Source of the DNA: Kitasatospora acidiphila
GTDB taxonomy: Bacteria; Actinomycetota; Actinomycetes; Streptomycetales; Streptomycetaceae
Reading direction: 5' to 3'
Assembly (NCBI RefSeq): GCF_006636205.1
Contig: NZ_VIGB01000003.1
Coordinates: 6,140,501-6,204,500 of the forward strand
Length of the DNA stretch: 64,000 nt
The notes under the pieces are model-generated. The model worked only from the letters and a program-made list of their open reading frames with translations, was not told the origin of the DNA and made no database searches. Shown here piece after piece: positions 16,415 through 25,400 of the stretch. Numbering within the stretch: the stretch's first letter is position 1; the number at the start of each line of letters is the position of its first letter. The position numbers and the translations under genes were made by a program.

Positions 16415-17022
16415 GCGCCCCTGGTTCGATCCTGGCCCTCTTCGCGCACCCCGACGACGCCGAACTCTGGGCAGGTGCCACTCTGGCCCACCATGCCGCC
16501 CACGCCCGGGTCACCGTCGCTGTTCCCCACCGGGACGCCGTTCGGGATGCCGAGGCCGTCGCAAGTGCCGCGGTGCTCGGCGCCGACCTGCGTCAGCTTC
16601 CCGTCCTCGATGCCCCGGCGGTTCATGCCCTGCTCATGGACACCGAGCCCGACATCGTCATCACCCACCCGCTGCGCGACGTGCACCCCGAGCACCGGGC
16701 CGTCGCCGAAGCCGTCCTCACGGCCCTGCCTGAACCGGTGATCGCCACCGGCCTTCCGAGCAGGCTCTACACCTGCGACACCTACAACTCGCTCACTCTG
16801 GACGGTCCGCTGCGGGCCGACACCATCGTGGACGCAACTGCCACGTTCCCCACCAAGATCCGGGCGCTGAAGGCCCACGCCTCCCAGCCAATCGCCGAGC
16901 ACTTCGGCCCGATGGCCGAACACCTCGGCCGACTCTGGGGTGCCCGGATCGGCGCCGACTACGCCGAAGCGTTCACCGCCCTGCCCATCCTCGGTCGCCT
17001 GCCTGCGGCCACCCAGCTCTGA
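16411..17022 (+). CDS. PIG-L family (LmbE-like) deacetylase
   Basis: A 203-aa protein from GTG 16411, overlapping the exonuclease stop. LFAHPDDAELWAG carries the zinc motif (His13, Asp16), and DVHPEHRAVAEAV gives the third ligand region. PIG-L enzymes remove acetyl groups from GlcNAc moieties, as in mycothiol (MshB) and several antibiotics. Here it would deacetylate a sugar added by one of the two glycosyltransferases; the substrate is inferred. It ends the overlapped part of the operon; folE follows after 102 bp. Confidence 0.9.
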   Translation: MSAPGSILALFAHPDDAELWAGATLAHHAAHARVTVAVPHRDAVRDAEAVASAAVLGADLRQLPVLDAPAVHALLMDTEPDIVITHPLRDVHPEHRAVAEAVLTALPEPVIATGLPSRLYTCDTYNSLTLDGPLRADTIVDATATFPTKIRALKAHASQPIAEHFGPMAEHLGRLWGARIGADYAEAFTALPILGRLPAATQL

Positions 17023-17124
17023 CCACACCATCGTCCGAGCCGAAATCGGGTCGACCCCACGCCGGGCCGCCACCGGTATCCGTCATGCAATGGCCTCAAC
17101 CGTCATGCCCTGAAAGGGGAAACC

Positions 17125-17715
17125 ATGGCATCCATACCAACTCCCACCCGCCGCCCTGTCGATACCGGGCGCGTCGAACACCTCACCCGCGAACTGCTCG
17201 TCGCTCTCGGCGAGGACCCCGACCGCGAGGGCCTGGCCGACACGCCACGCCGGGTCGCCGCGTGGTGGACGGACTTCCTCGACCGCGACCACGGCACACT
17301 CGGCACCACCTTCACCCACAGCACCACCCACGACGACTTCGTCCTGCTGCGCGGCATTGAGGTCTGGAGCCTGTGCGAGCACCACCTGCTCCCGTTCCGT
17401 CTCACCGTCTCCATCGCCTACGTTCCCCAAGCACAGGTCCTCGGCTTGTCCAAGCTCGTCCGTCAACTCCGAGTCCACGCCCACGCGTTGCAGCTCCAGG
17501 AGCGCATCACCGCTGACGTCGCCGGCGACCTTGCCAAGGCCGCCGGCACGGACGACGTCGCGGTCTACGCCGAGGGCGAGCATCTGTGCATGAGCATGCG
17601 TGGCGTCGAGACGGGATCGGTGCGGACCGTCACGTCCTGCCGTCTCGGCCGTACCGCCAGCGACCCCGAACTGGCCGCCCGGATTGAGCGGTTGGCTCTT
17701 GCATCTGCTCGATAG
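17125..17715 (+). CDS. folE: GTP cyclohydrolase I FolE
   Basis: A 196-aa protein from ATG 17125 with an AAAGGGG ribosome binding site. It opens the GTP imidazole ring to form dihydroneopterin triphosphate, the first step of preQ0 synthesis. The zinc ligands are in LCEHHLLPF (Cys84, His86 and/or His87) and EHLCMSMRGV (Cys155). GLSKLVR and LQLQERIT are standard FolE motifs. It is probably a second copy, dedicated to this cluster, since folate synthesis normally has its own folE. It lies 102 bp after the deacetylase and closes the cargo block. Confidence 0.95.
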   Translation: MASIPTPTRRPVDTGRVEHLTRELLVALGEDPDREGLADTPRRVAAWWTDFLDRDHGTLGTTFTHSTTHDDFVLLRGIEVWSLCEHHLLPFRLTVSIAYVPQAQVLGLSKLVRQLRVHAHALQLQERITADVAGDLAKAAGTDDVAVYAEGEHLCMSMRGVETGSVRTVTSCRLGRTASDPELAARIERLALASAR

Positions 17716-17798
17716 GCGCTCGGCGAAGCCTCGTCCCATCCTGGTGCTGGCGCGCCGGTCCGGTGGAGTGTCAGCTGCGATTCCTACGCTCAGAGCCA

Positions 17799-18262
17799 TG
17801 ACTACCCCCACACCCATGGCCACGGTCGACGCTGGCGGGCTGCTGCCCGCCAGCGTTGCTGGTTTGGTCGAACGACGACTCCTGACCGACATCGTGCGCA
17901 TCTACCGAGCGGGTGCACCCGTCCTCAACCCGGACACCGGCCAGATGGAACCCGGCCCGGACACCGTCATCTGGGAGGGGCCCGGAGCGCACAAACCCGC
18001 TGGAGGCCCTGGGCTGGTCCTGCGCCTGGAAGGCCAGGCGTACAAGGACGACGGGGACTCCCGGTACATCCTGTTCACTCCGCTGTCCGCCCCGGCCGCT
18101 CAGGTGGGCGACATGGTCACCGTCGTGCACAGCGATGACAGCGCGGCGGTCGGCCGGGTGTGGCGCGCCATGGATCCGGGCGAGTCCGGCACCGTGCAGG
18201 TCGTGCGGTCCACCTGGATGCGAATCGAACACGTCGCGTCGGCTCCGGGTGGTGCTTCGTGA
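17799..18262 (+). CDS. phage head-closure-like protein (DUF6093-type), copy 1
   Basis: A 154-aa protein from ATG 17799. It contains DIVRIYRAG, PVLNPDTGQ, IWEGPGA and FTPLSAPAAQVGDMVTVV, a pattern I associate with the DUF6093 family in actinophage head-tail connector regions. The next gene encodes a paralogue with the same order of motifs. It resumes the late phage operon after the cargo block. Confidence 0.65.
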
Positions 18263-18681
18263 CGGTACCTGTGGACCTGGGTGCGGTGCGCCAGCACCTG
18301 GAGACAACGGTGATGGTGGACCGGGTGCGGATCAGCCGCCCGACCGGCATCGCCGTGCTGGATCCGGAGACCGGTCTTGTTGGGCCGGTGCCCGTGGTGC
18401 TCGTATGGGAGGGGCCCGGAGCGGTGCTCTCGGCGCATGGCCTGACGACGGTCGAGCAGTTGGTGGGCGGCAAGTGGCTGGATGGCTCCGCGAGTTGGTA
18501 TGGCTTGGTGACGCCGCTGTCTGCGTCGCTGCCGCAGCGCGGCGATCTGGTGTCCGTCGTATCGGCGGCGTCGGCGACGGCCGGAACGGTAGGTCGCACC
18601 TGGCAGGTGCTGGATCCTGCGGAGGCCAGCACCGTGGAAGTGGCTCGTGTGACTCGTCTTGACGAGATCACCGGTCCATGA
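18259..18681 (+). CDS. phage head-closure-like protein (DUF6093-type), copy 2
   Basis: A 140-aa protein from GTG 18259, overlapping copy 1 by 4 bp. It shares the motif order VRISRPTG, AVLDPETG, VWEGPGA and TPLSASLPQRGDLVSVV with copy 1, so the two arose by tandem duplication or are related by family. A connector role is inferred from position. Confidence 0.65.
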   Translation: MTVPVDLGAVRQHLETTVMVDRVRISRPTGIAVLDPETGLVGPVPVVLVWEGPGAVLSAHGLTTVEQLVGGKWLDGSASWYGLVTPLSASLPQRGDLVSVVSAASATAGTVGRTWQVLDPAEASTVEVARVTRLDEITGP

Positions 18682-18724
18682 GTTTCCGAATCTGGAAGCA
18701 CCGCGACCGAGTACGGTCGGCAGC

Positions 18725-19297
18725 ATGACGCACACCTTCGCAAATCCCGCCGACGCTGCCGAAGCGATGATCCAGCAGGTCTTGGAGCTGCGCCACCGCG
18801 TGGTGCAGAGCCGGTTGGACGCTGTCGGGTTTGGGCGCACCAGCGCCACGTTCCACGGCGCGGAGCAGGTGACGAGCGCCATGCGGGAGGACGCTATCCT
18901 CCAGTGCCTTGGGTTCGTATTGGGGGCCACGGACGAGGCTTCCGTCGATGCCTTCGTCGAGGCCTGGGCCGTGAGAGCCGGTGTAGACCTTGGCGATGCT
19001 GCGGTGCGTATCCGGGAGATGCCGACTGCGGGTGACTTGTACGACCAGCAGGCCAAGGAGCAGGTGCTTGAATCGCTCCGCGACGCAGGTGAAGACGGCT
19101 TGTCGAAGACGAGGTTTCTCCAATTGCTCTCCGCTGACCGCCTCGCGTTCGGCCGTGGGGGTGAGGACAGTCGCTGGCTTCGACAGTGGCTTCGCGAAGG
19201 TGTAGTGATTGAGCGTCAGCGCGGGCGCGGCACGAACTACGTGCATCGAGAGTTCAGCATTTTCCGTGCTCCGGCCTCGGAGTCAGGCAAGCCGTAG
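18725..19297 (+). CDS. hypothetical protein, possible winged-helix C-terminus
   Basis: A 190-aa protein from ATG 18725, with a C-terminal half of the type VLESLRDAGEDGLSKTRFLQLL followed by WLRQWLREGVVIERQRGRGTNY, which resembles a winged-helix DNA-binding fold. Base composition and codon use are less extreme than its neighbours, so it may be a moron inserted between head and neck genes. I cannot name a family. Confidence 0.55.
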   Translation: MTHTFANPADAAEAMIQQVLELRHRVVQSRLDAVGFGRTSATFHGAEQVTSAMREDAILQCLGFVLGATDEASVDAFVEAWAVRAGVDLGDAAVRIREMPTAGDLYDQQAKEQVLESLRDAGEDGLSKTRFLQLLSADRLAFGRGGEDSRWLRQWLREGVVIERQRGRGTNYVHREFSIFRAPASESGKP

Positions 19298-19363
19298 CCA
19301 GTAGTGCGGACCGCTGATGATCGTGACCGAGCTGTGTCGGTTGCGCTGCCTAGGGTCGTCGGT

Positions 19364-19759
19364 ATGAGTACTGACACGCAGGTGCCGAGCCGGGTGCGGA
19401 TCACTGCATCCGGCCTGGACTCCTCGCTGACGATCGACGGGCACGATGTGTCCGATCAGGTCCGCTCCTACACGCTGCACCACCAGGCGGGGCAGGTGCC
19501 TCAACTCGCGCTGTTGCTCGGACCCTCTGCGGCAGATCATTGGGAGGGCGTAGCCAAGGTAGTGGTCGGCGTTCCGCCGGACCCGGGTCCGGCTGCTGCC
19601 TCCTTTCTGGAGGCGATCGACGCGGGCGAGCTGGAGCGGACCGTACTGAACCGGCACGACCTGATGGATGGGCAGCCGGGGGAGTACACCCGGGCCGTGC
19701 TGGCGCAGCTGACCGAGTGGGCAGCAGGCCGGTGGGGGCTGCTGGAGGAGATCGCTTGA
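19364..19759 (+). CDS. phage neck-region hypothetical protein
   Basis: A 131-aa protein from ATG 19364. The N-terminal half is beta-rich (RVRITASGLDSSLTIDGHDV, then SYTLHHQAGQVPQLALLLG), the C-terminal half helical. It overlaps the next gene by 1 bp (TGATG). Proteins of this layout lie between head-closure and tail-completion genes in actinophages; function unknown. Confidence 0.55.
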   Translation: MSTDTQVPSRVRITASGLDSSLTIDGHDVSDQVRSYTLHHQAGQVPQLALLLGPSAADHWEGVAKVVVGVPPDPGPAAASFLEAIDAGELERTVLNRHDLMDGQPGEYTRAVLAQLTEWAAGRWGLLEEIA

Positions 19760-20199
19760 TGGCCTCGCCTGTGAACCCGCACCCGAACGCGCACCCGTCA
19801 GCCGGGGCGTACAGCAACGGCGCGCAGCTGGCGGTCCAGTTGGAGGCGCGGGCTGCCGCGCTGCTCCCTGCGGCCGTTGCGGTGGTGCGGCATCATGCGA
19901 TGCTGCTGGAGACTGCGATCAAGGCGCAGGCGTCCGGCCGGCCGGGCCCGAACGCGGTGACGGGCGACTACCGGCGGTCCTGGACGCACGAGGTGCGCAC
20001 CGTGTCAGGTGGGGTGGAGGCGGTAGTCGGGACGAACAAGCCTCAGGCCCGTCGTCTGGAGTTCGGGTTCGTCGGCCCGGACATTCTGGACAGGGTCTTC
20101 CACCAGCCGCCCTACCCGCACGTTGCTCCGGCCGTGGCCCAGATCGAGCCGCTGTTCACCGCTGCCATGGCCCGGCTTGCCGAAGGGAGCGGTCAGTGA
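19759..20199 (+). CDS. HK97 gp10-like tail-completion/neck protein
   Basis: A 146-aa protein from ATG 19759 (TGATG overlap with the gene before). A helical N-terminus ends in HHAMLLETAIKAQASGRPGPNAVTG split across the helix-loop. Then come YRRSWTHEV, ARRLEFGF and PYPHVAPAVAQIEPLF, the order typical of HK97-gp10-type neck proteins that join head and tail. It overlaps the next start (GTGAGTG). Confidence 0.75.
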   Translation: MASPVNPHPNAHPSAGAYSNGAQLAVQLEARAAALLPAAVAVVRHHAMLLETAIKAQASGRPGPNAVTGDYRRSWTHEVRTVSGGVEAVVGTNKPQARRLEFGFVGPDILDRVFHQPPYPHVAPAVAQIEPLFTAAMARLAEGSGQ

Positions 20200-20459
20200 G
20201 TGCGTTCGACGACGATCTGCACGCCGCGATCGCGGGAGTTCTCAGCTCGCATGGCCTGGGCATGCTCGGCCGGGCGGTAGTGGTCGCCGAAGTCCATGAC
20301 GACGACGGCGAGCTCGGCCTGATCACCCAGCCGCTGCCCGACACCATGCCGATCTGGGACCGCACCGGCCTGCTCGGCTACGCCTCATTGGACCTGGCCG
20401 GGCAGGTGACCGCCGCGCGGGTCGTAGAGGTGGAAGCCGACGACGAGGAGGAGGAGTAG
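20196..20459 (+). CDS. small phage tail-junction protein
   Basis: An 87-aa protein from GTG 20196, overlapping the gp10-like gene by 4 bp. It ends in an acidic tail (VEADDEEEE). No named domain is recognised. Its place between neck and tail-terminator genes is its only functional clue. Confidence 0.6.
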   Translation: MSAFDDDLHAAIAGVLSSHGLGMLGRAVVVAEVHDDDGELGLITQPLPDTMPIWDRTGLLGYASLDLAGQVTAARVVEVEADDEEEE

Positions 20460-20461
20460 CC

Positions 20462-20902
20462 GTGGCCGTATCAGGGCGGGTGATCTCTCTGGCGGTGCAG
20501 GCGGCGCTCGCGTCCGCGACCGGGCGCAGCTGCGGCTACGGGGCGGCGCCGCTGGTCGCCGACAAGCCGACCGGGAACACCATCCCGTACTGCGTGCTCT
20601 ACCCACTTGGTACCGCCCCGATGGACGGGCCGCCGTTCGGCGATGCGGATGCGGACGCGAAGGTGCTGGTGCAGGTGACGAGCATCGGGTCGACCGCCGA
20701 GCAGGCCGAGTGGATGGCCGACAAGGTCCGCACCACGCTGCTCGGACGGACCGTCAACAGCGGCTTCGCCACGCCGATCACGCCGACCGGGTTCGCGGTG
20801 ATGGGCCGGGAGCTGGACAAGAGCGATGGGATCAGTGTGGTCAGCGGCGTATACAGTTACGTCGAGCGGTTCGCCCTGCACGTGACGACTCCGGGTAGCT
20901 GA
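20462..20902 (+). CDS. phage tail terminator-like protein
   Basis: A 146-aa protein from GTG 20462. The motif order IPYCVLYPLG, DADADAKVLVQVTSIG and MADKVRTTLLG matches tail-terminator/DUF3168-type minor tail proteins, which cap the growing tail tube. It directly precedes the tail tube gene, the usual order. The family is inferred from pattern and synteny. Confidence 0.7.
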   Translation: MAVSGRVISLAVQAALASATGRSCGYGAAPLVADKPTGNTIPYCVLYPLGTAPMDGPPFGDADADAKVLVQVTSIGSTAEQAEWMADKVRTTLLGRTVNSGFATPITPTGFAVMGRELDKSDGISVVSGVYSYVERFALHVTTPGS

Positions 20903-21045
20903 CCGCTGAGCACGTTCTCACCGTGGAGACCTCGCACGGACGCCCGGCCGCCGGCACGGGCTGACTCCCTTCCGCCCTGCTGGGGCGGCTGGTTGGGGTC
21001 GGGTCTCCGGGTACTCCGGGCCGTCCCCGGATTGCGAGAGTCAGC

Positions 21046-21543
21046 GTGGCCACCACGCAGCAGCGGTTCATGCGCCGCGGCGTCACCAGGATCTTCTTCG
21101 TCAAGACCATCGCGGCGGCGAGCAACATCCCGACCCGGGCCGAGCTGAGCGGGCCCGGCGGGACGGACCTGTCGAAGCTGGTGTCCGACGTCGAGGGCTG
21201 GGCGCTGGAGAACAGCCCGATCGACACCCCCGACCTGGGCTCTACGTTCGCCAGCAGCATTCCGGGCGAGGACAAGGCTGCCACCTCCAGCCTCACCTTC
21301 TACGAGGACCTGGCGAGCGAGGTCGTGGAGACCCTGCTCAGCAAGGGCGTCACCGGGTACGTGGTGATCCTCCGCAAGGGCGACGTCCCGAACTCCAAGT
21401 CGATGGATGCCTTCCCGGTGCGGGTCGCCTCGCGCGCCGCGTCGTACTCGACCGGCACGGAGCCGGCGAAGTTCAAGGTCGTCTTCGCGGTGACCGACGT
21501 GCCGACCCTGGATGCCGCGGTCCCGGCCGCTGCGGCTGGCTGA
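21046..21543 (+). CDS. phage tail tube protein
   Basis: A 165-aa protein from GTG 21046. The motifs RRGVTRIFFV, DVEGWALENSPIDTPDLGS split by loops, TFYEDLASEVVETLL, and a C-terminal FKVVFAVTDVP agree with actinophage major tail (tube) proteins. It lies just before the tail chaperone pair. The 143-bp gap upstream holds a short hairpin (CCGCCC 20972-20977 / GGGCGG 20983-20988) that could tune its expression. Confidence 0.75.
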   Translation: MATTQQRFMRRGVTRIFFVKTIAAASNIPTRAELSGPGGTDLSKLVSDVEGWALENSPIDTPDLGSTFASSIPGEDKAATSSLTFYEDLASEVVETLLSKGVTGYVVILRKGDVPNSKSMDAFPVRVASRAASYSTGTEPAKFKVVFAVTDVPTLDAAVPAAAAG

Positions 21544-21554
21544 GCGGGGCGGCG

Positions 21555-22160
21555 ATGAGCAGCATGATCGAGCCGCCGCCGACAGCGGTAGCCAAGGACG
21601 CGCACTGGGCGCGGAAGATGGCCCGGCTGCGGGCCCGCCGCCTGCCAGAGCGCACCGCCTCCTTCTGCGATGACCAGAGCGCCAAGGACGCGGTGAACCG
21701 CGCCTCGATCGGCCTGGCGACCGCGCGGGCAGCAGCGCGCACCGCCGCCGACACCGAGGGCGTGCCGCCGGAGCAGCGCGAGCAGTGGGCCGAGCAGCAC
21801 CCCCTGGTCACCGCCGCGAAGGAGGCGCTGGACCGGGCGGAGCGTGAACTGGACTGCGCCACGGTCGAGCTGACGTTCCGGGGGTTGCCGAGGCCGGTGT
21901 GGGAGCAGCTGCTCGCGGAGCATCCGCCGACCCAGGAGCAGGCCGACAAGGGCCAGGAGTACAACGTGCACTCCTTCCCGGCCGCGCTGGTGGCCGCCTG
22001 CCACGTCGAGCGCGACACCGACGGCGCCGAGGTCGATGGGCTGAGCGTGGCCGAGGCCCAGGAGCTGCTGGACACCTGGTCCGATGCTGACGCGCGGGCG
22101 CTGTTCACCGCGGCGCTGCTGGTCAACCAGACGGTTCGGGCCGACCTGGGAAAAGGCTGA
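21555..22160 (+). CDS. tail assembly chaperone (G product)
   Basis: A 201-aa protein from ATG 21555, right after the tail tube gene. It is helical, charged, and carries FRGLPRPVWEQLLAEHPPT, typical of actinophage tail assembly chaperones that coat the tape measure before tail assembly. The last codons before the stop are CTG GGA AAA GGC TGA, which contain a slippery heptamer, so some ribosomes should enter the next frame and make a longer G-T protein. Confidence 0.8.
   Translation: MSSMIEPPPTAVAKDAHWARKMARLRARRLPERTASFCDDQSAKDAVNRASIGLATARAAARTAADTEGVPPEQREQWAEQHPLVTAAKEALDRAERELDCATVELTFRGLPRPVWEQLLAEHPPTQEQADKGQEYNVHSFPAALVAACHVERDTDGAEVDGLSVAEAQELLDTWSDADARALFTAALLVNQTVRADLGKG
22148..22154 (+). 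promoter_or_regulatory. -1 ribosomal frameshift site GGGAAAA
   Basis: The heptamer fits X-XXY-YYZ in the zero frame (G GGA AAA) four codons before the G stop. A -1 slip continues as AGG CTG ACC GCC into the downstream frame without a stop until 22489. Frameshifting at this exact place is the conserved rule for siphovirus tail chaperones. Confidence 0.85.
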
Positions 22161-22489
22161 CCGCCGACCCGGCCTTCCGGGCGGAGATGGAGCTCGCCGA
22201 CCGGTACGGGATCCCGCACAGCCAGCTGACCGGCGCCGGATCGGGCCGGTGGACGGCGCTGGACCGAGCGAAGGCGCTGGCCTTCCTCGCCTACCGGCGG
22301 CATGTGTGCGACGGGTGCGGAACCCGGGCGGCGGAGTGGGACGAACGCGCGGGAGGTGACCGGTTCGCGTACGTCGCCGAGACGGTGCGCTGCCCGGGCT
22401 GCGAGCTGGTGGAGATGGAGCGTGAACGGGTCCCGGACGGGGCCGAGGGACGCGGGGTGAAGATCGGGCTGCGGCCCAGGAAGGAGTGA
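22154..22489 (+). CDS. tail assembly chaperone T extension (by -1 frameshift)
   Basis: This frame is open from the slippery site to 22489 and adds about 111 residues to the chaperone. There is an internal ATG at 22187 but no good ribosome binding site before it, so expression as a G-T fusion is the better model. It carries two CxxC pairs (CDGCG and CPGCE), suggesting a zinc ribbon. The tape measure gene follows immediately, as expected. Confidence 0.75.
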   Translation, partial: RLTADPAFRAEMELADRYGIPHSQLTGAGSGRWTALDRAKALAFLAYRRHVCDGCGTRAAEWDERAGGDRFAYVAETVRCPGCELVEMERERVPDGAEGRGVKIGLRPRKE

Positions 22490-22494
22490 CCGGC

Positions 22495-25400
22495 GTGGCC
22501 GGCGCCTACACCCTATACGTCCAACTCCAGGCCGGGCTGTCCGGGTTGACGAACGGCCTGCGCGGCGGGGCCCAGCAACTGCGGGCCTTCGACGGGCAGC
22601 TTGGCGCCACCCGGGCAGCCCTGGAGCGAGTGGAGGCGGCGGCCGAACGTCTGGGCCGCGCCCAGGTCTCGGCGGCGGCCGAAGCGGCGCGCGCCCAGAC
22701 CACGGTCCGCGAAGCCGTCGAGCGCACGGCCGCCGCCGAGACGGCCGCCGCAGCCGCCGGCGAGCGGGCCGGGCGGGCTCAGGCGGTCGCCGCCTCGGCC
22801 GCCGCCCGCGCGCAGGCCGAGCAGACGGCGGCAGTGGAGGCCACGGCCCGCGCCCTGCGGGCTCAGGAGCTGGCCGCGACGATGGCCGCCCGCGCCCAGC
22901 AGACCACGGGAGCCGGTGCGCTCGCCGCCCAGCGCACCGCCGAGGCCGCAGCCGCTTCAGCAGCACGGGCAGGCGAGGCACAGGCAGCGCAGGCGGTGCG
23001 GGCCGCGGCCGCACAGGAGACGGCTGCTCGTGCGGCACGCCTGGCCGAGTCGACCAGCGCCAGCGCCACAGCGGCAGCGGTCGCTGCCACCCAGGCCCGC
23101 ACCGCCCAGGCCGCTACAGAGGAGCAGGCCGCGCGCCGCACTGCAACGGCCACTGCCCAAGTCACGGCTGCCGAACGGGAAGCCGCCGCGGCGACGCAGG
23201 CCGCCAACGCCGCCCGCACCGCCAGCTACGCCAAGAGCGGCCTGCTGATCGGCGCGATTCTCGCGGCTGGCATCGCCCAATCGGTGGCACTGCAACGGGA
23301 GATGGCCAACGTCCTGACCATCTCCGAGCAGATCACGCCCCGCAACCTCGGCGTCTACACCGAGCAGATCATTGCAATGTCCAAGGAACTTCCGCAGTCT
23401 GCCCGGCAGTTGGCCGAAGGCCTCTACCAGGTCGTCTCGACCGGGTTCGACGGCGCGCAGGCGATGGAGATCTTGCACGTCGCCGCGAAGGGCGCCTCCG
23501 CCGGCCTGACCACCACCGAGGTCTCCGCCAGGGCCCTGCTCGGGGTCCTGAAGGCGTACGGGCTGCCCGCCTCGCAGGCGTCCGACGTGATGGACGTGAT
23601 GTTCCAGATCGTCAACAAGGGTGTCGTCTCGTTCGCCGAACTCGCCCAGCAGCTCGGCGACGTGGTGCCTATGGCGGCGGCCGCCGGAGTGAAGTTCGAC
23701 GACCTCGGCGCAGCCCTGGCGGGCATCACCCTGGCCGGCATCCCAGCCGCCGAGTCGGCCACCGCACTCAACATGCTGATGACCCGCCTGATGCGCCCCA
23801 CACGGGAACTGACCGACCTGATGCACGACTTGGGGTACGAGTCGGCGGCCAGCGCCGTGCAGCAGGATGGCCTGTACGTGGTCATCCAGAAGGTGAACGC
23901 CGCGACCAAGGGCAGCGCCGAGCAGACCGTGCAGCTGTTCAAGGACATCCGCGCCGTCCGCGCCGTGCTGGCACTCGCGGCCGCCGACGGGAAGAACTAC
24001 TCAGACGCCTACCAGGCGATCGCCATCGCGACCGAGCGCGCCGGAGCCACCCAGAAGGCATACGCCCTGCAGGCGAACACGGTGGCCGGGCAGTGGGACC
24101 TGGCCCGCAACCGCGCCGCAGCCCTGGGCATGGACATCTCGCGGCTGCTGCTGCCGGTCCTCCAAGAGCTGACGGCCGACACCTCGGCGGTCATCGGAGC
24201 GATCGGCGACTTGCCCGCACCGGTCAAGGACCTCGCCGGAGTCCTGATCGCGTTGGCCGCCGCCGGGATGCTGACCCGTTCCGCCCTCTCCGTGGTCTCC
24301 TCCCAGCTGACAGCGTTCCGTGCCGCCACTGCCGAGGCCGCGGCCGGCGGCTCCGTGCTGCCGGTGATCCTGCGCGGCGCCAGCCTGGCGGTGACCGGCC
24401 TGTCTTCGGTCCTGGCACTCGGTGTGCTCGGCTACGCCGCCTACTCGGCGTCCAAGCAGCACGCCAAGCAGGTCACCGACGACCTGGCGGCGGCGCTGCG
24501 CCGCGAACGCGAAGAACACGAGCAGGGCGCGGGACTTCGAGCACTGGCTGAGTCGTTGTCCGGCTCTGACGACCTGAAGAAGCTCCAGGCCGCTGGCTTG
24601 GCGTTCAACGAGATCGTCGACGGGCTGGTGAACGGCGGCGACAAGCTGAGCCAGCTCAAGGACCGCCTGGACGTGGGCAAGCTCGCCTCCTGGAACAAGG
24701 ACCTGATGGCGTACGACCCGAGCTACGACAAGGCCAAGGAGATCCTCGACCAGCGCCGCAAGACCTGGTCGGACGCCGTCCGCAAGGATGCCGAGCTGGC
24801 GGACGCGATGAACATCATCAGCGCCAAGGTGAACAACGCCGTCCAGACCTCGGCGAAGGCCTGGAACCTCGACATGCTCGTCCCGCATGGCAAGAACGGC
24901 GAAGCCCAGTACACCGACCAGATGAAGGCCATGGCCAAGGCGATCGGTGACGTCGTCTCGCCGACGACCGCGTGGAAGGACGCGCAGGACAAGGCCGCTT
25001 CCTCCACCCGCGCGGGCGCGCTGTCGGTGGACCTGGCCAAGACCAGCATCGGCGAGTACATCGACAAGCTCGCCGACCAGCACAAGACCACTCAGCAGTT
25101 CCAGCAGGACCTTCAGGAGCTACGGGAGCGCGGCTACGGCCAGCTCGCCGAGCACTTCGCGCAGCTCGGCGATGCCTCCGCCGGCATGGCCTCCCAGCTG
25201 GTGGAGAACCTGCGCCAGGGCAAGGCCGGGGCCGCTGAGCAGCTGACCGGCCTGGTCCAGGTCACCAAGGCCAAGCTGGACGACTACATGGCCGAGCTGC
25301 GCACCCAGCTGCAGGCCCAGCGCGACTGGCAGCACAACCTGTCCGAACTCGCGCTGGCCGGCTACAGCGATCTGACCGCGCACTTCGCCGACCTCGGCCA

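Noticed and set aside
21473-23038. A 521-codon minus-strand frame opposite the tail chaperone and tape measure genes
   Set aside because: Arg/Pro-rich shadow of GC-rich coding DNA without ribosome binding site; the plus strand has recognised genes.
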